DNA from: Larix kaempferi
Lineage: Eukaryota; Streptophyta; Pinopsida; Pinales; Pinaceae
Length of the DNA stretch: 64,000 bases
Reading direction: 5' to 3'
NCBI GenBank assembly: GCA_027924585.1
Contig: BSBM01001719.1
Span: forward strand, 33,740,001 to 33,804,000
Positions 46,379 through 58,960 of the stretch are shown one piece after another. The notes below the pieces were generated by a model. That model searched no databases, was not told the origin of the DNA, and saw only the letters and a program-made list of their open reading frames with translations. A program made the position numbers and the translations under genes. Every line of letters begins with the position of its first letter. Within the stretch, counting starts at the first letter, position 1.

Positions 46379-46559
46379 TGCTGGTTGTAGCATTGGACCT
46401 CTATGGGCCAAATCCAATCACAACCACTTGGGAAGGTTCCTTCCTAATCAACACAGGTACTAGCATCAAGACTAGCTGGCTCAGTTGGATAGATTAAAGA
46501 GGTAAGATCACCTCCTGCTGAGCAGCAGTCATCACTGAAAGAAGGGAAGTTTTCAAAAT

Positions 46560-47275
46560 TTTCTTAAGAGTTTTTGGAAATTTTTGTTTAAGTCTGTTTC
46601 GGGAAGAGTTCGGGAAATCGTCCCGAAATTTGCGGAAGAGTTCCGCGAACCGCCCCGAAACTGCGGAAGGAATTCCCTTCCGAAATTTGCGGAAGGAATT
46701 CTCTTTCGAAATTGTGAATTTTTTTTTTCTAAGTATTCAACGTCGAAAGGAAATTTTCGGAAGGAATTCTCTTCCGAAATTTGAGGAAGGAATTCTCTTC
46801 TGAAATTTGCGGGAGGAATTCTCTTCCGAAATTTGCAGAAGGAATTCTCTTTCGAAATTGCAGAAGGAATTCTCTTCCGAAATTTGCGGAAGGAATTCCG
46901 GAATGACTTCCGAAATTGCGGAAGAGTTCCGCGAACCGTTCCGCAACGCGGAAGAGTTCGGGAAATCGTTCCGAAATTTCGGAAGCATTCCGCGAATGGC
47001 TCCGCAACTGCAGGATCATTCTGTGAATGGATCCGCAATTGCGGGAGAATTCGACAAATCGCTCCGCTCCGCAACTGCGGGAGCATTCGTCGAATGGCTC
47101 CGCAACTGCGGGAGAATTCACCGAATGGCTCCGCAACTGCGGTAGCATTCGCCGAATGGCTCTGCAACTGCGGTAGAATTCGCCGAATCGCTCCGCAATT
47201 GCGGAAGCATTCAACGAATTGCTCCGTAATTGTGGGAGCGTTCAGCGAACCGCCCCGCAATGGCGGCATGATTTC
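46560..47275. repeat. Palindromic minisatellite in the C3 leader
   Basis: Two adjacent arrays. The first (46560-46920) has a 26-bp unit, GGAAGGAATTCTCTTCCGAA plus ATTTGC, with one-base variants. The second (about 46920-47260) has a 31-bp unit containing CGAATGGCTCCGCAACTGCG. Units contain GGAA...TTCC and CGCAA..TTGCGG symmetry, so the RNA could form many short stems. Long frames on both strands here (up to 293 codons) are repeat artefacts. Confidence 0.85.
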
Positions 47276-47605
47276 AAAAAAAAAAACAAAAAAAAAATGA
47301 GGGAGCTGCCCTCGACCCTCCCTGCAGTGGCGCAGGGAAGCCACAAGGGGGAAAGCCCCCTTGAACCCCTTTTGTTTTTCCCCCTCGTATGCCATTGATT
47401 GTGAGAATAATTCTGTGATCTGACAAATTGTCAATATGGCATTTTCCCACGTGCATGAAAGTAAGTTATGGATTCTGAGAATATAATGCAGCTAACAATC
47501 GTGTAGATAAACACATTCTTGCAGAATCATAGTACATTAAGGAAGCACTCTAGATAGTACAGTTGGAAAGTTTTGGATCTTGGTTGGGCCAAGAAAATCA
47601 ACATC

Positions 47606-50600
47606 ATGGATGATGCACAGGATCCTTATGAGCCTAAGACAGATGCCATGGGGGAGAACATACATGTTGAAAATGCTGAAATAGAATCTAATGGGAGAAG
47701 AAATCAAGAGACTCCTCTAGGTATTGCAGCCACCATGAGAAGCCTAAGGGTGGAGTTGCAAAGCTGTAGAGAAGATAATGAAATGATGATTAAATCTCAG
47801 GAAGAACAAAATCAGTTGAATGCAGCCATGCTGCAGAGTTTAACAGACATCCAAAGGCAAATAAACTCTGGGAATCAGACTCCAAATCTAGAAAGGGGTG
47901 GGAGTAGCTCTAGAAGAAATTCCCACAAGAGGGCCAGTAGCCCAAGAAGAGTTTTTACAGACAGAACATATACTCCAGAAACCTCTTCTAATGAATCATT
48001 TGACTCTGAAGAATCCATTGAGGGTTCAAGCTCTTCATCTCGCATGAGTAAGAGGAAGAATCACTACAAGAACAATTCACACGGGGAATTTAAGAAGGCA
48101 AAACCTCCTACATTTGATGGAGAGGTAAAGTCTGGTCAAGAAGATGAAGCTTGGCTTCTTGGGATGAGAAAATATTTCCAAGTCCAAGATTACTCGGGAA
48201 ATATGAAGGCAAGGGTAGCCATCTTCAACTTTAATGGAATAGCATCTATATGGTGGGAACACACCAGGAAAGTGAAGAAGATCAACGAAAGGAAGATCGT
48301 GTGGAAGCAGTTCAAGAAATACTTCAAGCAAAAGTACCTCTCTGATAGGTACTATGATGATAAGATCAAAGAGTTTCACGAGCTGAGATTGGGACTATTG
48401 ACCATGGAAGAATATGCAAACAAGTTCTTGGAGCTGCTGAGGTATGTCAAGTACATTCGAGATGATAAGGTGAAAATTTAGCGTTTCCTAAGTGGACTGC
48501 CCCAGTCATATAAAGACAGAATTGAGTTCGATGAACCTCGAACTCTAGAGGAGGCCATAAGAAAGGCCAAGTATTGCTTTGATCAAAACAAAAGCAAACC
48601 AGAATTCCATAAGGCATGGAAGGATAGGAAAAATGAAAAGTTTGATCAAAGGAAGAAGGGGTTCAAGCCTCCTCAATTCAAGAATCAGCAAAGGCAACCA
48701 TCACAGGTTGTGACTAAGCCAACTAGGATGATGGGAGACAAGCCAAGAGATCTAAAGGAGCCAAGAGAACCACTTCAATGTTGGGGTTGTGGAGGAGACC
48801 ACATGCTTAGGAACTGTCCACATAGGAATGGGAATGCAAATCAAGTTCACAACATCCAAAGAGTTGAAACTATGGGTCAAGTGGTAAGGACAATCCCTAG
48901 AATCTATGCAGCAGTAGACGACCGCCAAGCAGATCATCAGTCAACTGTGGTTGAAGTTGAAGGTAAGATTGCTAAGCAATCTGTTTCTATTTTGATTGAT
49001 CCTGGATCTACTCACAGTTATGTCACTCCTAGAATTGTTGAGATTTGTGCTTTCAAGAAATTAAAGCATAGTAAATCATGGTTAGTTCAACTAGCCACTG
49101 GAACCAAGAGAAAAGTTAGTGAAATAGTAGAGAAATGTCCATTAGAGATGGATGGGCTATTCACTTATGCAGATCTGAATATTTTACCCCTGGGTTCCTA
49201 TGACATTCTCATTGGAATGGATTGGTTAGAAGCACACAGGGTTAAACTTGACTGCTACAATAAGACATTTGAATGCATGGATGAAGAAGGAAACCCGAGG
49301 GTTGTAAAAGGCATTCCAAAGGTGACTTCTGTTAGACAGGTTTCAGCCATGCAGTTGAAGAAGTTTTGTAGGAAGGGATGTCAATTGTATGCAGCCCACA
49401 TTATAGAGGCAGCAGATAATGAAACTCTTAAATTGGAGGACTATCATGTATTGCAAGAATTCAGGGATGTTTTTCCTGATGAGATTCCAGGACTCCCTCC
49501 AAAGAGAGACATTGACTTTACAATTGAGCTTGTTCCAGGAGCGGCACCAATGTCTAAGACACCCTACAGGATGAGTACACTAGAATTGCTAGAATTGAAG
49601 ATGCAATTACAAGAGTTGCTAGAAAAGAAATATATTAGGTCAAGTGTGTCCCCGTGGGGAGCACCTGTTCTATTTGTGAAAAATAAAGATGGAACGCTCA
49701 GGTTATGTATTGACTACAGGAAGTTGAACAAAGTCACTATGAAGAACAAATACCCATTGCCCCGAATCAATGACCTTTTTGACCAAATGAGAGGAGCAAA
49801 GGTATTTTCAAAGATTGACTTGAGGTCTGGTTACCATCAGGTAAGAATCAAAGAAGAAGATATTCATAAGACAGCCTTTAGAACGAGGTATGGACACTAT
49901 GAGTTTGTAGTGGTACCATTCGGTCTCACAAATGCACCAGCTACATTCATGTATCTCATGAATAATGTTTTTAGCAAATATTTGGACAAGTTTGTTCTTG
50001 TATTCCTAGACGACATCCTCATCTATTCTAAGAATGAAGAAGAGGATGAAGAACATTTGAGAATGACAATGCAATTACTAAGGGAGCATAAGCTGTATGC
50101 AAAGTCGAGCAAATGCGATTTTTATAAAGATAGAATTCATTATTTGGGTCACATTATTTCCGACGAAGGAATATCTGTAGACCCTGAGAAGATTGAAGCC
50201 ATTATGAATTGGCCAACTCCAAGGAATGTGACTGATGTGAGATCTTTTATGGGCCTTGCTGGTTACTACTGGAGGTTTATCGAAGGATTCTCCAAGGTTG
50301 CAAAGCCGATCACTTCTTTGCAAAAGAAGGGAATAAAGTTTGAATGGTCACCAAGATGTGAGGAAAGTTTTCAACGGTTGAAGAATCTTCTTACAAGTGC
50401 ACCTATTTTGAAGATTGCAGACCCGGAAAAAGACTTTGTGGTATGTACCGATGCATGCAATCAAGGACTTGGAGGAGTTCTTATGCAAGACAACCACGTG
50501 ATATGCTATGCGTCAAGAAAGTTGAAGGAGCATGAGAAGAACTATGCTACTCATGATATAGAACTTGCAGCCATAGTACATGCCTTAAATATGTGGAGGC

Positions 50601-52276
50601 ATTACTTAATGGGAAGAAAATTTGAGTTAAGGACAGACCATTGTGGTCTGAAATACTTGTTTGATCAGCCAACTTTAAATGCTAGGCAAGCTAGATGGTT
50701 GGAATTTTTGTGTGAATTTGATTTTGAGATCAAACACATAAAAGGGAAAGAAAAAAAGGTGGCTGATGCACTCAACAGGAAGGTACGTGAAATGAATGTG
50801 GCAGCACTTAGTACTTGCCAACCAGATTTGAAGCAGCAGATTGTTAACCATATGGTTGAGGATGAAGTGTATGAGCAGATAAATGGCAAATTGCAGCAGC
50901 AAAACCTTGAAAAGAAGTATGAGGGCTATCATTTGGAAGAAGGTGGATTTCTTACTTATAAGAATAGAGTCTATATTCCAAATGCGGCAGATTTAAGGAG
51001 AATGGTTATGGATGAGATCTATAAAGCTCCATACTTTGGTCACCCAGGCTATCAGAAAACAATTTCTACAACAAGAAAATATTATTTCTGGCCAGGCATG
51101 AAGAAAGACATCGCTGAATACATTTCTAAGTGCATGGAATGTCAATAGGTGAAGAGTGAACACCAACATCCATCAGGTTTATTGCTTCCAGTGCCAATTC
51201 CAAAATGGAAATGGGAAGTAATATCCATGGATTTTATTACAGGATTGCCAATGACTAAGAGACAACATGATTCCATCATGGTTGTGGTGGACAAGTTAAC
51301 AAAGGAAACACATTTCATACCGGTTAAGTCCACACATAAAGCCGATGCCATTGCAAATATTTTCATGAAGGAAATTTTCAGATTACATGGGTTGCCTAAG
51401 GCAATAATTTCTGACAGGGATACCAAGTTCACTTCCAATTTTTGGAAAAGTCTCTTTGCATATTTGGGTACACCGCTAAGCTTTAGTACCGCATACCATC
51501 CTCAAATAGATGGGCAAACAGAAAGAGTAAATCGGGTGCTTGAAGACATGCTCCGCATGTATGTAATGGACAAACCATCCAAGTGGGAAGATTATCTACA
51601 TTTGGTAGAATTTGCATATAATAATGGGAAACAAGCATCATTGGGAATGAGTCCTTATGAGGCTTTGTACGGCAGAAGGTGTAGGACACCAGTGACTTGG
51701 GACAATCCAGTGAACAGAATTGTACTTGGGCCAGAATTGCTTAAGGAAATGGAGCAAGAAGTTTCCAAGATTCAGAAAAATTTAAAAGTAGCCCAGGATA
51801 GACAGAAAAGCTATGCAGATAAACATAGAGTGCATAGGGAATTCAATGTTGGGGATAATGTGTATCTTAGAGTGAGATCAAGAAAGAGTTTCTTGAAGCT
51901 TGGGAGTTGTGCCAAGCTATCACCTAGATATTGTGGGCCATTTGAAGTGCTTGAAAGAATAGGGCCAGTTGCATATAGACTTGCATTGCCTGCTAGCACT
52001 AAAGATCATAATGTTTTTCATGTCTCTTTGCTTAAGAAATATGTACATGATCATAACCATGTGATTAATTGGGATGTGATCCAGGTGGAACCCGAGGGAG
52101 AATTCCAAACCGATCCATTGCGCATCCTAGACAAGAAGGTAACATTTCTCCGGAACCGAGCCATCAGACAGGTAAAGGTGCAATGGAAGCACTATGGTCC
52201 CGATGAGGCTACATGGGAGCTGGAGGATGCCATGAGGGTGGCATATCCATTTTTGTTCAATTTTGATGAGCACTGA
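47606..52276 (+). pseudogene. Gag-pol of chromovirus C3, one frame with two UAG stops
   Basis: The frame runs from ATG 47606 (open from a TTG at 47573) to TGA 52274, broken by TAG at 48479 inside the gag domain and TAG at 51146 inside the integrase zinc finger. In order: gag (~48090-48640), CCHC knuckle [13 protein letters not shown] (48779-48817), protease with [11 protein letters not shown] (~48990), RT with FLDDILIYS (~50005), RNase H starting [13 protein letters not shown] (~50440), integrase zinc region (GHPGYQKT ... CMEC), DDE core (MDFITGLP, SDRDTKF, GQTERVNRVLED), GPF/Y region (RYCGPFEVLERI) and a C-terminal chromodomain (VKVQWKHYGPDEATWELED). The first His of the HHCC finger appears to be Tyr (IYKAPYFGH). 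Both stops fit CAG-to-TAG changes. The chromodomain and single frame place it among plant chromoviruses; the lineage is uncertain. Confidence 0.93.
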
Positions 52277-52292
52277 GGACAGTGCTAATGTA

Positions 52293-52304
52293 AGGGGAGG
52301 GGAA
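52293..52304 (+). other. Purine tract of C3
   Basis: AGGGGAGGGGAA immediately before the 3' LTR start TGTAATG. Confidence 0.88.
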
Positions 52305-53922
52305 TGTAATGTCCCCATTTTGACCCCTTTGTATTAAATCGTAAATGATGTAAATATTGTAATTTAATCATGGTGAGGAGCTCAAGGCCAAGGCCCCACC
52401 ATTGATTTAGCGTTTTATGTATCGGTAATTAAGGAATAGATGCCTATGGATCTTGTGCTAGATATGCACAATGTAAATTAAGACATCATGTAAATACGAA
52501 TTTTAATGAAAAACCCACAACTGGCTATGTTATGCAACAAAGAGATGGGGGCATGATTCTACAAGGAATAGGGAGGGAAATTATTCAAAACCCTTGAGCC
52601 AATGGTGTTAATCCATGTGTCAATGAGAAAACCCATAAACCCTCAACTACCCATTTTGGGTTATGGACCCAATCATTTAATTCTTCCAAGAGTTGGTTGA
52701 GGCAGTTAATGCCTTGGGAATGAAGAGGTATGGCAGCCAATTTCGTGTATGGGCAAGCCATCAACTTGGGAATTCGTGTTTTGCTTCTTGGGCAAGAAAA
52801 CATCCACGAAATGGGGCCCAAAAGCCATTCTAACCCCATAGTTTTTCCTCTCTCACGCAGATTGAGAGGGCTGAAAGTTACACTCACGTTTTTCATAAAA
52901 AACGCAGGGTTTTCCTTGCCCAGAAACTCGTTTTTGGTTTTGGACAGTAGCTGGGAAGAAGGGGCTGCGAATTGGGACTGTGTGGAGGTCGTTTTGCCCC
53001 AGAATTGCCATGGACATTTTTCTGAAAATGATTTATGCTCTCTAGGGTTGTTCCCCAATTGCCATTTTTTTTTTGGGCTTTCCCCCATTTTTCTGAATTG
53101 GTAGAAACCCCCTCTTTGGAAGTCCCACTGAAGAAACGTTTTTATCATGCCCAATAATTGTGGTTCAGCTGTTATGTGCATCCTTGTTTTGGTTTGAAAC
53201 TGTGAGAAAGAAACTTGGACTGGTAGTGGACAGAATTGGCTTGATAAACCTAGTGGAGGGAGTAACCTCTCAAGAAGATCAAGAGGGCTTTGGCTACTTT
53301 TTAATGCACACCCTAAGAGCACTAGAAAGGAAGGTATGGCTTGAGGGACTGTGTGGCAGTGAAGAGAATACTTCCTTGTGTTGGGTGTGTAGGCATTGTG
53401 AGTGCCAAGCTGAATAGATCTGGGAGGGGTACCCATAGCTTTGTGGTTGAGCTCACTAGCTTAGCAATTCTTCCTTTCCATTCCCTAGTAGCCTGATAAA
53501 CCCAATTGCAAATTAGCTTGTCTCATCTTGGTGTATGCTCGGCTATGTGTGAGTCTGCTGTTCCATGAACCCTTGTAGTAATCATTCCCAGCTCGGGGGT
53601 TGCAGTTGTATCAAGAGGTTGATAAGCACAACTGGCCTATGGTTGGGAGGAACATTGCAGTTGCATAGCTAGTTGCTTGGGACTACTGTTATAAGATAAG
53701 TACTCTCTTGTGTTAACTTTGGATTTATTTCTTTGATGAATACCGTGAATGTATGATGAATGTGTAATTGATATTATTTCCGCTGTGTAATACTTATAAT
53801 CATACGATCCATATGTCTTTTACATTATGTGAATGCTTAGTTAGAAGTTCATGGGGCTAGATGCCCGATTTTTGCATCACAATCCTCTCTATTATGCTGG
53901 TATGGTAGGAGGGGAATTTACA
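52305..53922 (+). repeat. 3' LTR of C3
   Basis: TGTAATGTCCCC ... ATTTACA, 1618 bp, followed by TSD GAAAG. Carries a 283-codon minus-strand frame (52585-53436) that is shorter in the 5' LTR (158 codons at 45146-45622), so it is not conserved as a gene. Confidence 0.95.
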
Positions 53923-53927
53923 GAAAG

Positions 53928-54975
53928 TATGAGATGCAAATATTTTTTTCGATAAAGTCCTACCTAAGAAGGAGAGATAAATAGTTTTTCTTCCCAAATG
54001 AACAACCCTATGCAAATGTCATTTTAACTTTTTCAAAAATGGTAGAAACATGCCAATCCACACCAAACCAAAAATGATTTTGAAACCTTAATATGGGTCA
54101 AAGAGACTGTAGGATACACAATTCATGCCCCCCCTTGACCGTGAGGGGGGGGATTTTTTTCAAAAATGCAATTCATTTCACTTAAACATGCAAGCAAAAT
54201 ACTAGTTTTGACTTAAGGGGCCAAACACGGATCCAAATATCAAGAAGACCCAAGAAAAGAAGCAAATTCTTTTCCTTTAACAAATACTGAGAGAGTAAAT
54301 ATTTAATAAAAAGAAGAAGGGATCTAATCACTGTTTCCAAACAAGAAAGAACACTTCTAACCCCTAACTATGAAAAAGCTAAAAGTAGCTTTCTTTTCTC
54401 TTATAAAACTCAGATATGAACAAAAAAAAGACTAGCTAAAAGCAGAACTCTTTTTGGAATTTTCATAAATATTTCAAATCTAAGAAAGAAAGTGAAAATA
54501 AAGCTCCCTCTTTAAACTAAGATGGAAACACAATATTTTCTTCTTTTCAAATGTAGAGAGTATAAAACATCGTACCAACCCGGTCACAAACCAAGTAGCA
54601 GGGCACCGAAAGGTCTGGGCATAAAATCAACAGGTCGATGCAGGCTGTAGGTACACACCCAAGGGTTGGTAGGAATCAACGTGGTCTTCTAAAGAGAAGA
54701 GTGAGATATAATTGTACTTTTTCCAAAGGAAAAGCACGTCAGGTTGACAATGACACACTGTACATGAAGGTAAAGTGCGTCAGGCGACCCAAAAATTGAA
54801 AAAAGAAATACTTTCAAGCCAATCAACAAACGTCAGGGTTTGAGACCTAAAGGAGATTATACATAGACATACACACAATCAGATCTACCAATCAGATGTG
54901 ATCTACCAATTGAAACTAATCCAAATCCAATAAAAAATAAGGCAAGCAAGGAGATCTACAACTTAAATAACTCGA
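53928..54975 (-). other. Element G leader piece right of C3
   Basis: Non-coding. Contains a run of G/C (CCCCCCCTTGACCGTGAGGG, about 54128-54147) forming a small inverted repeat. Ends at the PBS-like sequence of G. Confidence 0.4.
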
Positions 54976-54993
54976 TCCCTAGCGGAGTTTCCA
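54976..54993 (-). other. PBS-like sequence of element G
   Basis: The minus strand reads TGGAAACTCCGCTAGGGA, 4 bp from the LTR edge at 54998. It resembles the TGGCGACTCYxCTGGGGA type of plant priming site, with differences. I cannot name the tRNA with confidence. Confidence 0.45.
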
Positions 54994-54997
54994 ATTT

Positions 54998-55428
54998 TGT
55001 TAACGGATAAATCTATCGGTGCGGACACCAACCGATCTCCCTAGTGATCCGAATGGTTCAAATCTAGAACAAAGCAAAAAAGGAATGAAAACCTTCCCCT
55101 AGATCCATCAAATTACTTGAATACAAAGAGTCTAGTCCATACCTTATTTACCGGAAGGTCATCCTTGCAACTTGAAGCTTTCGTAATCCTGCTTGTTGAT
55201 GAAGAGATTACCTGCAAAAGTTTCAAAAGGACAAAGACAAGAGACTACAAGATAACATGATACATCTAAGCAATTGACCAAGGAGAACTATTATAAATGA
55301 AATTACACATCATTTATGGGAAATGAAGACATTGATGTATTAATGAAAATAGAGGAAAGAATTATAACCAATGAAGCCTCGGTGTTGAAGATCCTTTCCA
55401 ATGGAACCTTGCCTCGATTTTCCAATCA
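54998..55428 (-). repeat. LTR-like repeat, right copy (G)
   Basis: Starts TGTTAACGG and ends CCAATCA on the + strand; partner of 33586-34011. The longest minus-strand frame in this area (55340-55984) opens at a GTG and crosses the LTR edge, so it is not called. Confidence 0.7.
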
Positions 55429-58400
55429 TAGTAGGTATGAGCTTTATTCGTTTCACGTAAAGCACGGGACATGTGAGAGTGGAGGGGACCCATAAAGTTT
55501 TTGCGGTCAATTCTCTTGGAGCAAACCATGTTTGGGATACAACTATAATGAGAGTTGACAGAGGTGGAAGGAGGCAAGAGGATTCCAGGTTCGAGCAAAT
55601 GGTGAGAAGAGATCCAAAGAGAAAGCCAATGTGATAGAGGTGAAGCACAACCAAACAGTTCTTTTTACTGAGTCTAACAAGAACCCAAATCCTTTCTAAA
55701 TTGAGAGTGGTACAACCACGTAGTGTGGATGCAAGTGCCATGAATGCAAGGGAAATGACCAAGAGATACGAAGGATAGATAGAATTGGAATCGATCATTC
55801 GCTCGAGCAGGGCAATCTTGCGTAACCCAACAATAATTACAGCAACAAGCAAGCCGACGTTGGCTTTGTATATGCAAAGTGACCGCACCATAGGTGGTCG
55901 ATCAGAAGAGCAGCCCTGCGTATGGCTCGACATCATGCCAGGATCTTGGACCCTAACAACACCCAACGTAGGGGATTTGTTCACATAAATTAATAGCCCA
56001 CCAATTTTAGTTTTACAACAATTCTAAAATATATTTAAAAAAAAATATCGTTGATTGCTTTAAAAAATTTAAACTAATACAACGGAGAAACCAAAAACAC
56101 ATTTTCAATATAAATACAAATAAAATTAAAATAATATAAATTAATAAATTCTATTTTCTATATTACCTATAATGAAATAAAAAAGATCAAACAAAATTTT
56201 ATAAATTAAAATTATTTTATTTGTATTCATAATAAAAATAAATAAAAAAATGATTGTATTCAACCAATACTATATATAAAATGAAAATAAATGAAAATCT
56301 CTATCTAATAATCATGATATCAAGTAAAAAAACATAAAAGGATAATAAACATTAATGATTATAAATAAAATATTTAAATTTGGTAAGAGCTTTTGTAGGT
56401 TTAACTTCTCTTTATATCTATTACCTAAATTAAGTTCTATTTTAGGTCTTGTGCGGTTAGTTTATTTATTCTTTTGGTATTTATATTTAGTCTTTAAATT
56501 TATATTTATGCAAAATTATAATTTTTAAATATACTTAAATAAATAAAAAAATGGAAAAATTCACATTACATAACACGTTTTGAATAATAAAACAATTTAA
56601 AAATAAATAAATTCCAAAAACAACCTTCAACCTAATCCTTTATCTTAAGCTCTTTAAGGGTTTACGAAGTACAAAATACCTAAAAATTTAGTGATTTTTT
56701 ATATATTTATAATTATAAGTTTCTTTTGAATGAATAATGTTCTCCTTATGTGAAAAAAATTTAAGCTTTTTCATTTAAATGTGTTTAATCTGAGTATTAA
56801 CTAATGCAATTGAAAATATGCAACATAATTCCAAAGCATTAAAAATTACCTTTTTTCTTATATGAGTTTTACATTGTTGAATTTTTTTACTTTCAAATTA
56901 AAGATTTAGACATACTTCACTCCCTTCTATTGCTGACATTTAGTGCTAGTCATGGATCCCCAATATTTGAGGTTCAACTTCTCCTTCTTTCCCAAATAAT
57001 GTTTTGTCAATAAACTCCTTTGATTTTTAAACACACAAAATGTTATATATATATATATATATAATGGCAATGTGAAGAAAGCCATAAAACAAGGAGAGTA
57101 TCACACACACACATGGATGTATGTAATTTTAGGTGTTTGTGTGTGTGTGTTCCATAGCATATACATCTGTAGGGAGAAAATGATGTGTAGGTAGTTTTCT
57201 AACTTGTCTGTTGATAATTTTACTACATGTCAATGTTGATGGTTTTCTCTCTACACACCGAAGTACATGTAATTAATATATTAGCGATAATACAACCTAA
57301 ATCAATATTATACACTAACACCATTGTCATACGTAGTTAAAGAGTTTTTATGATTGCTAACAAATGTGTACTTAAATGTCTAATATTATTACCAACATGC
57401 TTAGAATATTAATGAAATTCATCCATCCTACTTCTTTTCATAAAAAAAATTAAATATAAAAGCACGGTCATTCAAATAAACATATTGTAAAATGTCCACA
57501 ATAATATCATCATGGTTGGATGAAAATGGTTTAAACATTAATCTCTAATTGTAGAAACAAATTATACAAATTTTAAGATATCATATTAAAGTTGTAAACA
57601 TTGATGAACAACTAATTAAACCCATGACTTGATCTTTGTTCATGCATGTGTTGTAACAAGAGAACCCCCTAAATATGCTACTCCTAAAATGCGTGTACAA
57701 TTTTGCGAATAAAGACACAAATCAATGAATGCTTAATATTTATAAACACTAATTAAATACCATTTTTTCTAATATTTTGTGTGAAACATGTATGTTAGTT
57801 TATTGTAGCTCGGAGGTACTTCTGTACTCATTGTGCCTAGGTGCAGGGGTCCAAACAAGTTGTCTCACTTAAGTGACTTTATAAAATGTTTTAATTATAA
57901 AGTGACTTTATAAAGTCAAGTTGAGGTACTTTTTATTATTTAATGACAAAAAGTGACCCTTTTTGAGAGAAAAGTGATTTTATATAGTTACATGATTTAA
58001 AGTGACCTAGTCATGTCATCTTGAGGTTAAATCACAACCATCGATCGTGGTGGGCCAAGATTCGATCTTGACTGTTGAGGATGAAGGGTTAGGGATTTTG
58101 TCATTTATGAGTTGATAAAATGACATGCTTGAGGGAGACAAGGCACACGTTTCAAGAGAGAAAGAGAGAGATCTTGAGCTGAGGAAAAGAGTTGAAGGGG
58201 AAGCAAGAGAAAGAGGGAAAACATTCCAAGAGGAGACATGCATTCTGAGGAGAGAGAGGGAACACACTCCAAGGTAGAGGCTGCATTATTGTTGTCCGTA
58301 CAATAGTTGAAGAGGATGCATTTTATGAAGAAAAAAGAGGGAACACACTCCAAGAAAAGGGGCAACATTAAATGTTGTTCCGTATAGCTAAAGAAGAGAG

Positions 58401-58744
58401 GCCGTACAATAGTCTGTTGTTGTTCCATACAACAGAAAAGAGGCACAGAAATCGAGGAACAAATTTATGGGAATATTTTTATTGAGAGGTTGTATTGTAC
58501 TTGTTGTTCTTGGGCACAAAAACCAAGGTAGATTTGCTAGTCTGCTGACTAGACTGGGCCGTATAGAATGTATTGGGCACATTTTTCCAAATTGAGTTAT
58601 GGTCTGATTTGAGGGTGTATTGTTGGTTCATTTTCCAAGAAAAGTATAGTCAAAGTAATGTTATGATCTATTGTTGTACCTTCTGTGTATTATTTCTCTT
58701 AGCTCATAATATAATATTTCTCTCTTGACTAGTTTTCTCCAAAG
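55429..58744 (+). other. AT-rich DNA without a supported gene
   Basis: 56000-57000 is more than three-quarters A/T. Microsatellites: AT run at about 57043-57064, short CA (about 57100) and GT (about 57138) runs. 58210-58360 has three copies of a GAGGGAACACACTCCAAG-type phrase. Confidence 0.5.
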
Positions 58745-58960
58745 GATGAGATGAGTGTTGTGGGTGAGATCATTGTTGATCTAGAGTTGGTGTGTATAAC
58801 CCTTAAGGGTTTCACCAAAGACTGGGATGTGTGCATGAAATGTGTGGTGGGTCGGGAGAAATTTCCTATACCTTCTCTACTCTTTCCTCTACTATTGGAT
58901 ATTCTCAATGGTAAAATGCCTTTTATTATGCTTTTATCTAGGTAAACTATTAGATATCTA
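58745..58960 (+). pseudogene. Copia gag (UBN2-type) relic
   Basis: The frame reads EMSVVGEIIVDLELVCITLK then GFTKDWDV and VVGREKFP. This matches the middle of plant copia gags, where a 'vGe.v.d.elv...L..lp..w..f' pattern is usual. It ends in frame at 58943. No start, LTR or other domain was recognised nearby. Confidence 0.55.

Larger units (their letters stand above)
44745..53922 (+). mobile_element. Element C3: full-length Ty3 chromovirus, TSD GAAAG
   Basis: 5' LTR 44745-46363, initiator-Met PBS, repeat-rich leader, one gag-pol frame (47606-52276), purine tract, 3' LTR 52305-53922. GAAAG stands at 44740-44744 and 53923-53927. The LTRs differ at roughly 60 of 1,618 positions by hand count (3-4%), much older than A. 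This is the only element here encoding RT, RNase H, integrase and a chromodomain, but two UAG codons break it. Confidence 0.95.
33586..55428 (-). mobile_element. Proposed element G: old minus-strand LTR element split by F and C3
   Basis: Two similar ~430-bp repeats in the same orientation (33586-34011 and 54998-55428) look like LTRs, and the right one is preceded on its inner side by a PBS-like sequence. Removing F (TSD AGGAT) and C3 (TSD GAAAG) joins 33586-39545, 44252-44744 and 53928-55428 into one unit of about 7.9 kb, with a gag-like start at 39431. No RT or integrase is recognisable. Matching outer TSDs were not found (TTTAC against TAGTA), so the single-element reading remains inference. 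Confidence 0.45.

Noticed and set aside
46553-47434. 293-codon minus-strand frame and overlapping long frames
   Set aside because: They arise from the leader minisatellite, which keeps several frames open on both strands; no domain and no conserved start.
48479-48481. Programmed UAG readthrough of gag in C3
   Set aside because: The stop lies inside the gag domain and not at a gag-pol border; a second UAG in integrase fits decay better.
52585-53436. 283-codon minus-strand frame in the C3 3' LTR
   Set aside because: The sister LTR copy is disrupted to 158 codons, and an opposite-strand frame overlaps it; lies in U3/R of an LTR.
55340-55984. 214-codon minus-strand frame with hydrophobic stretches
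   Set aside because: Opens at GTG with no early ATG and crosses the edge of an LTR-like repeat; no recognisable family.
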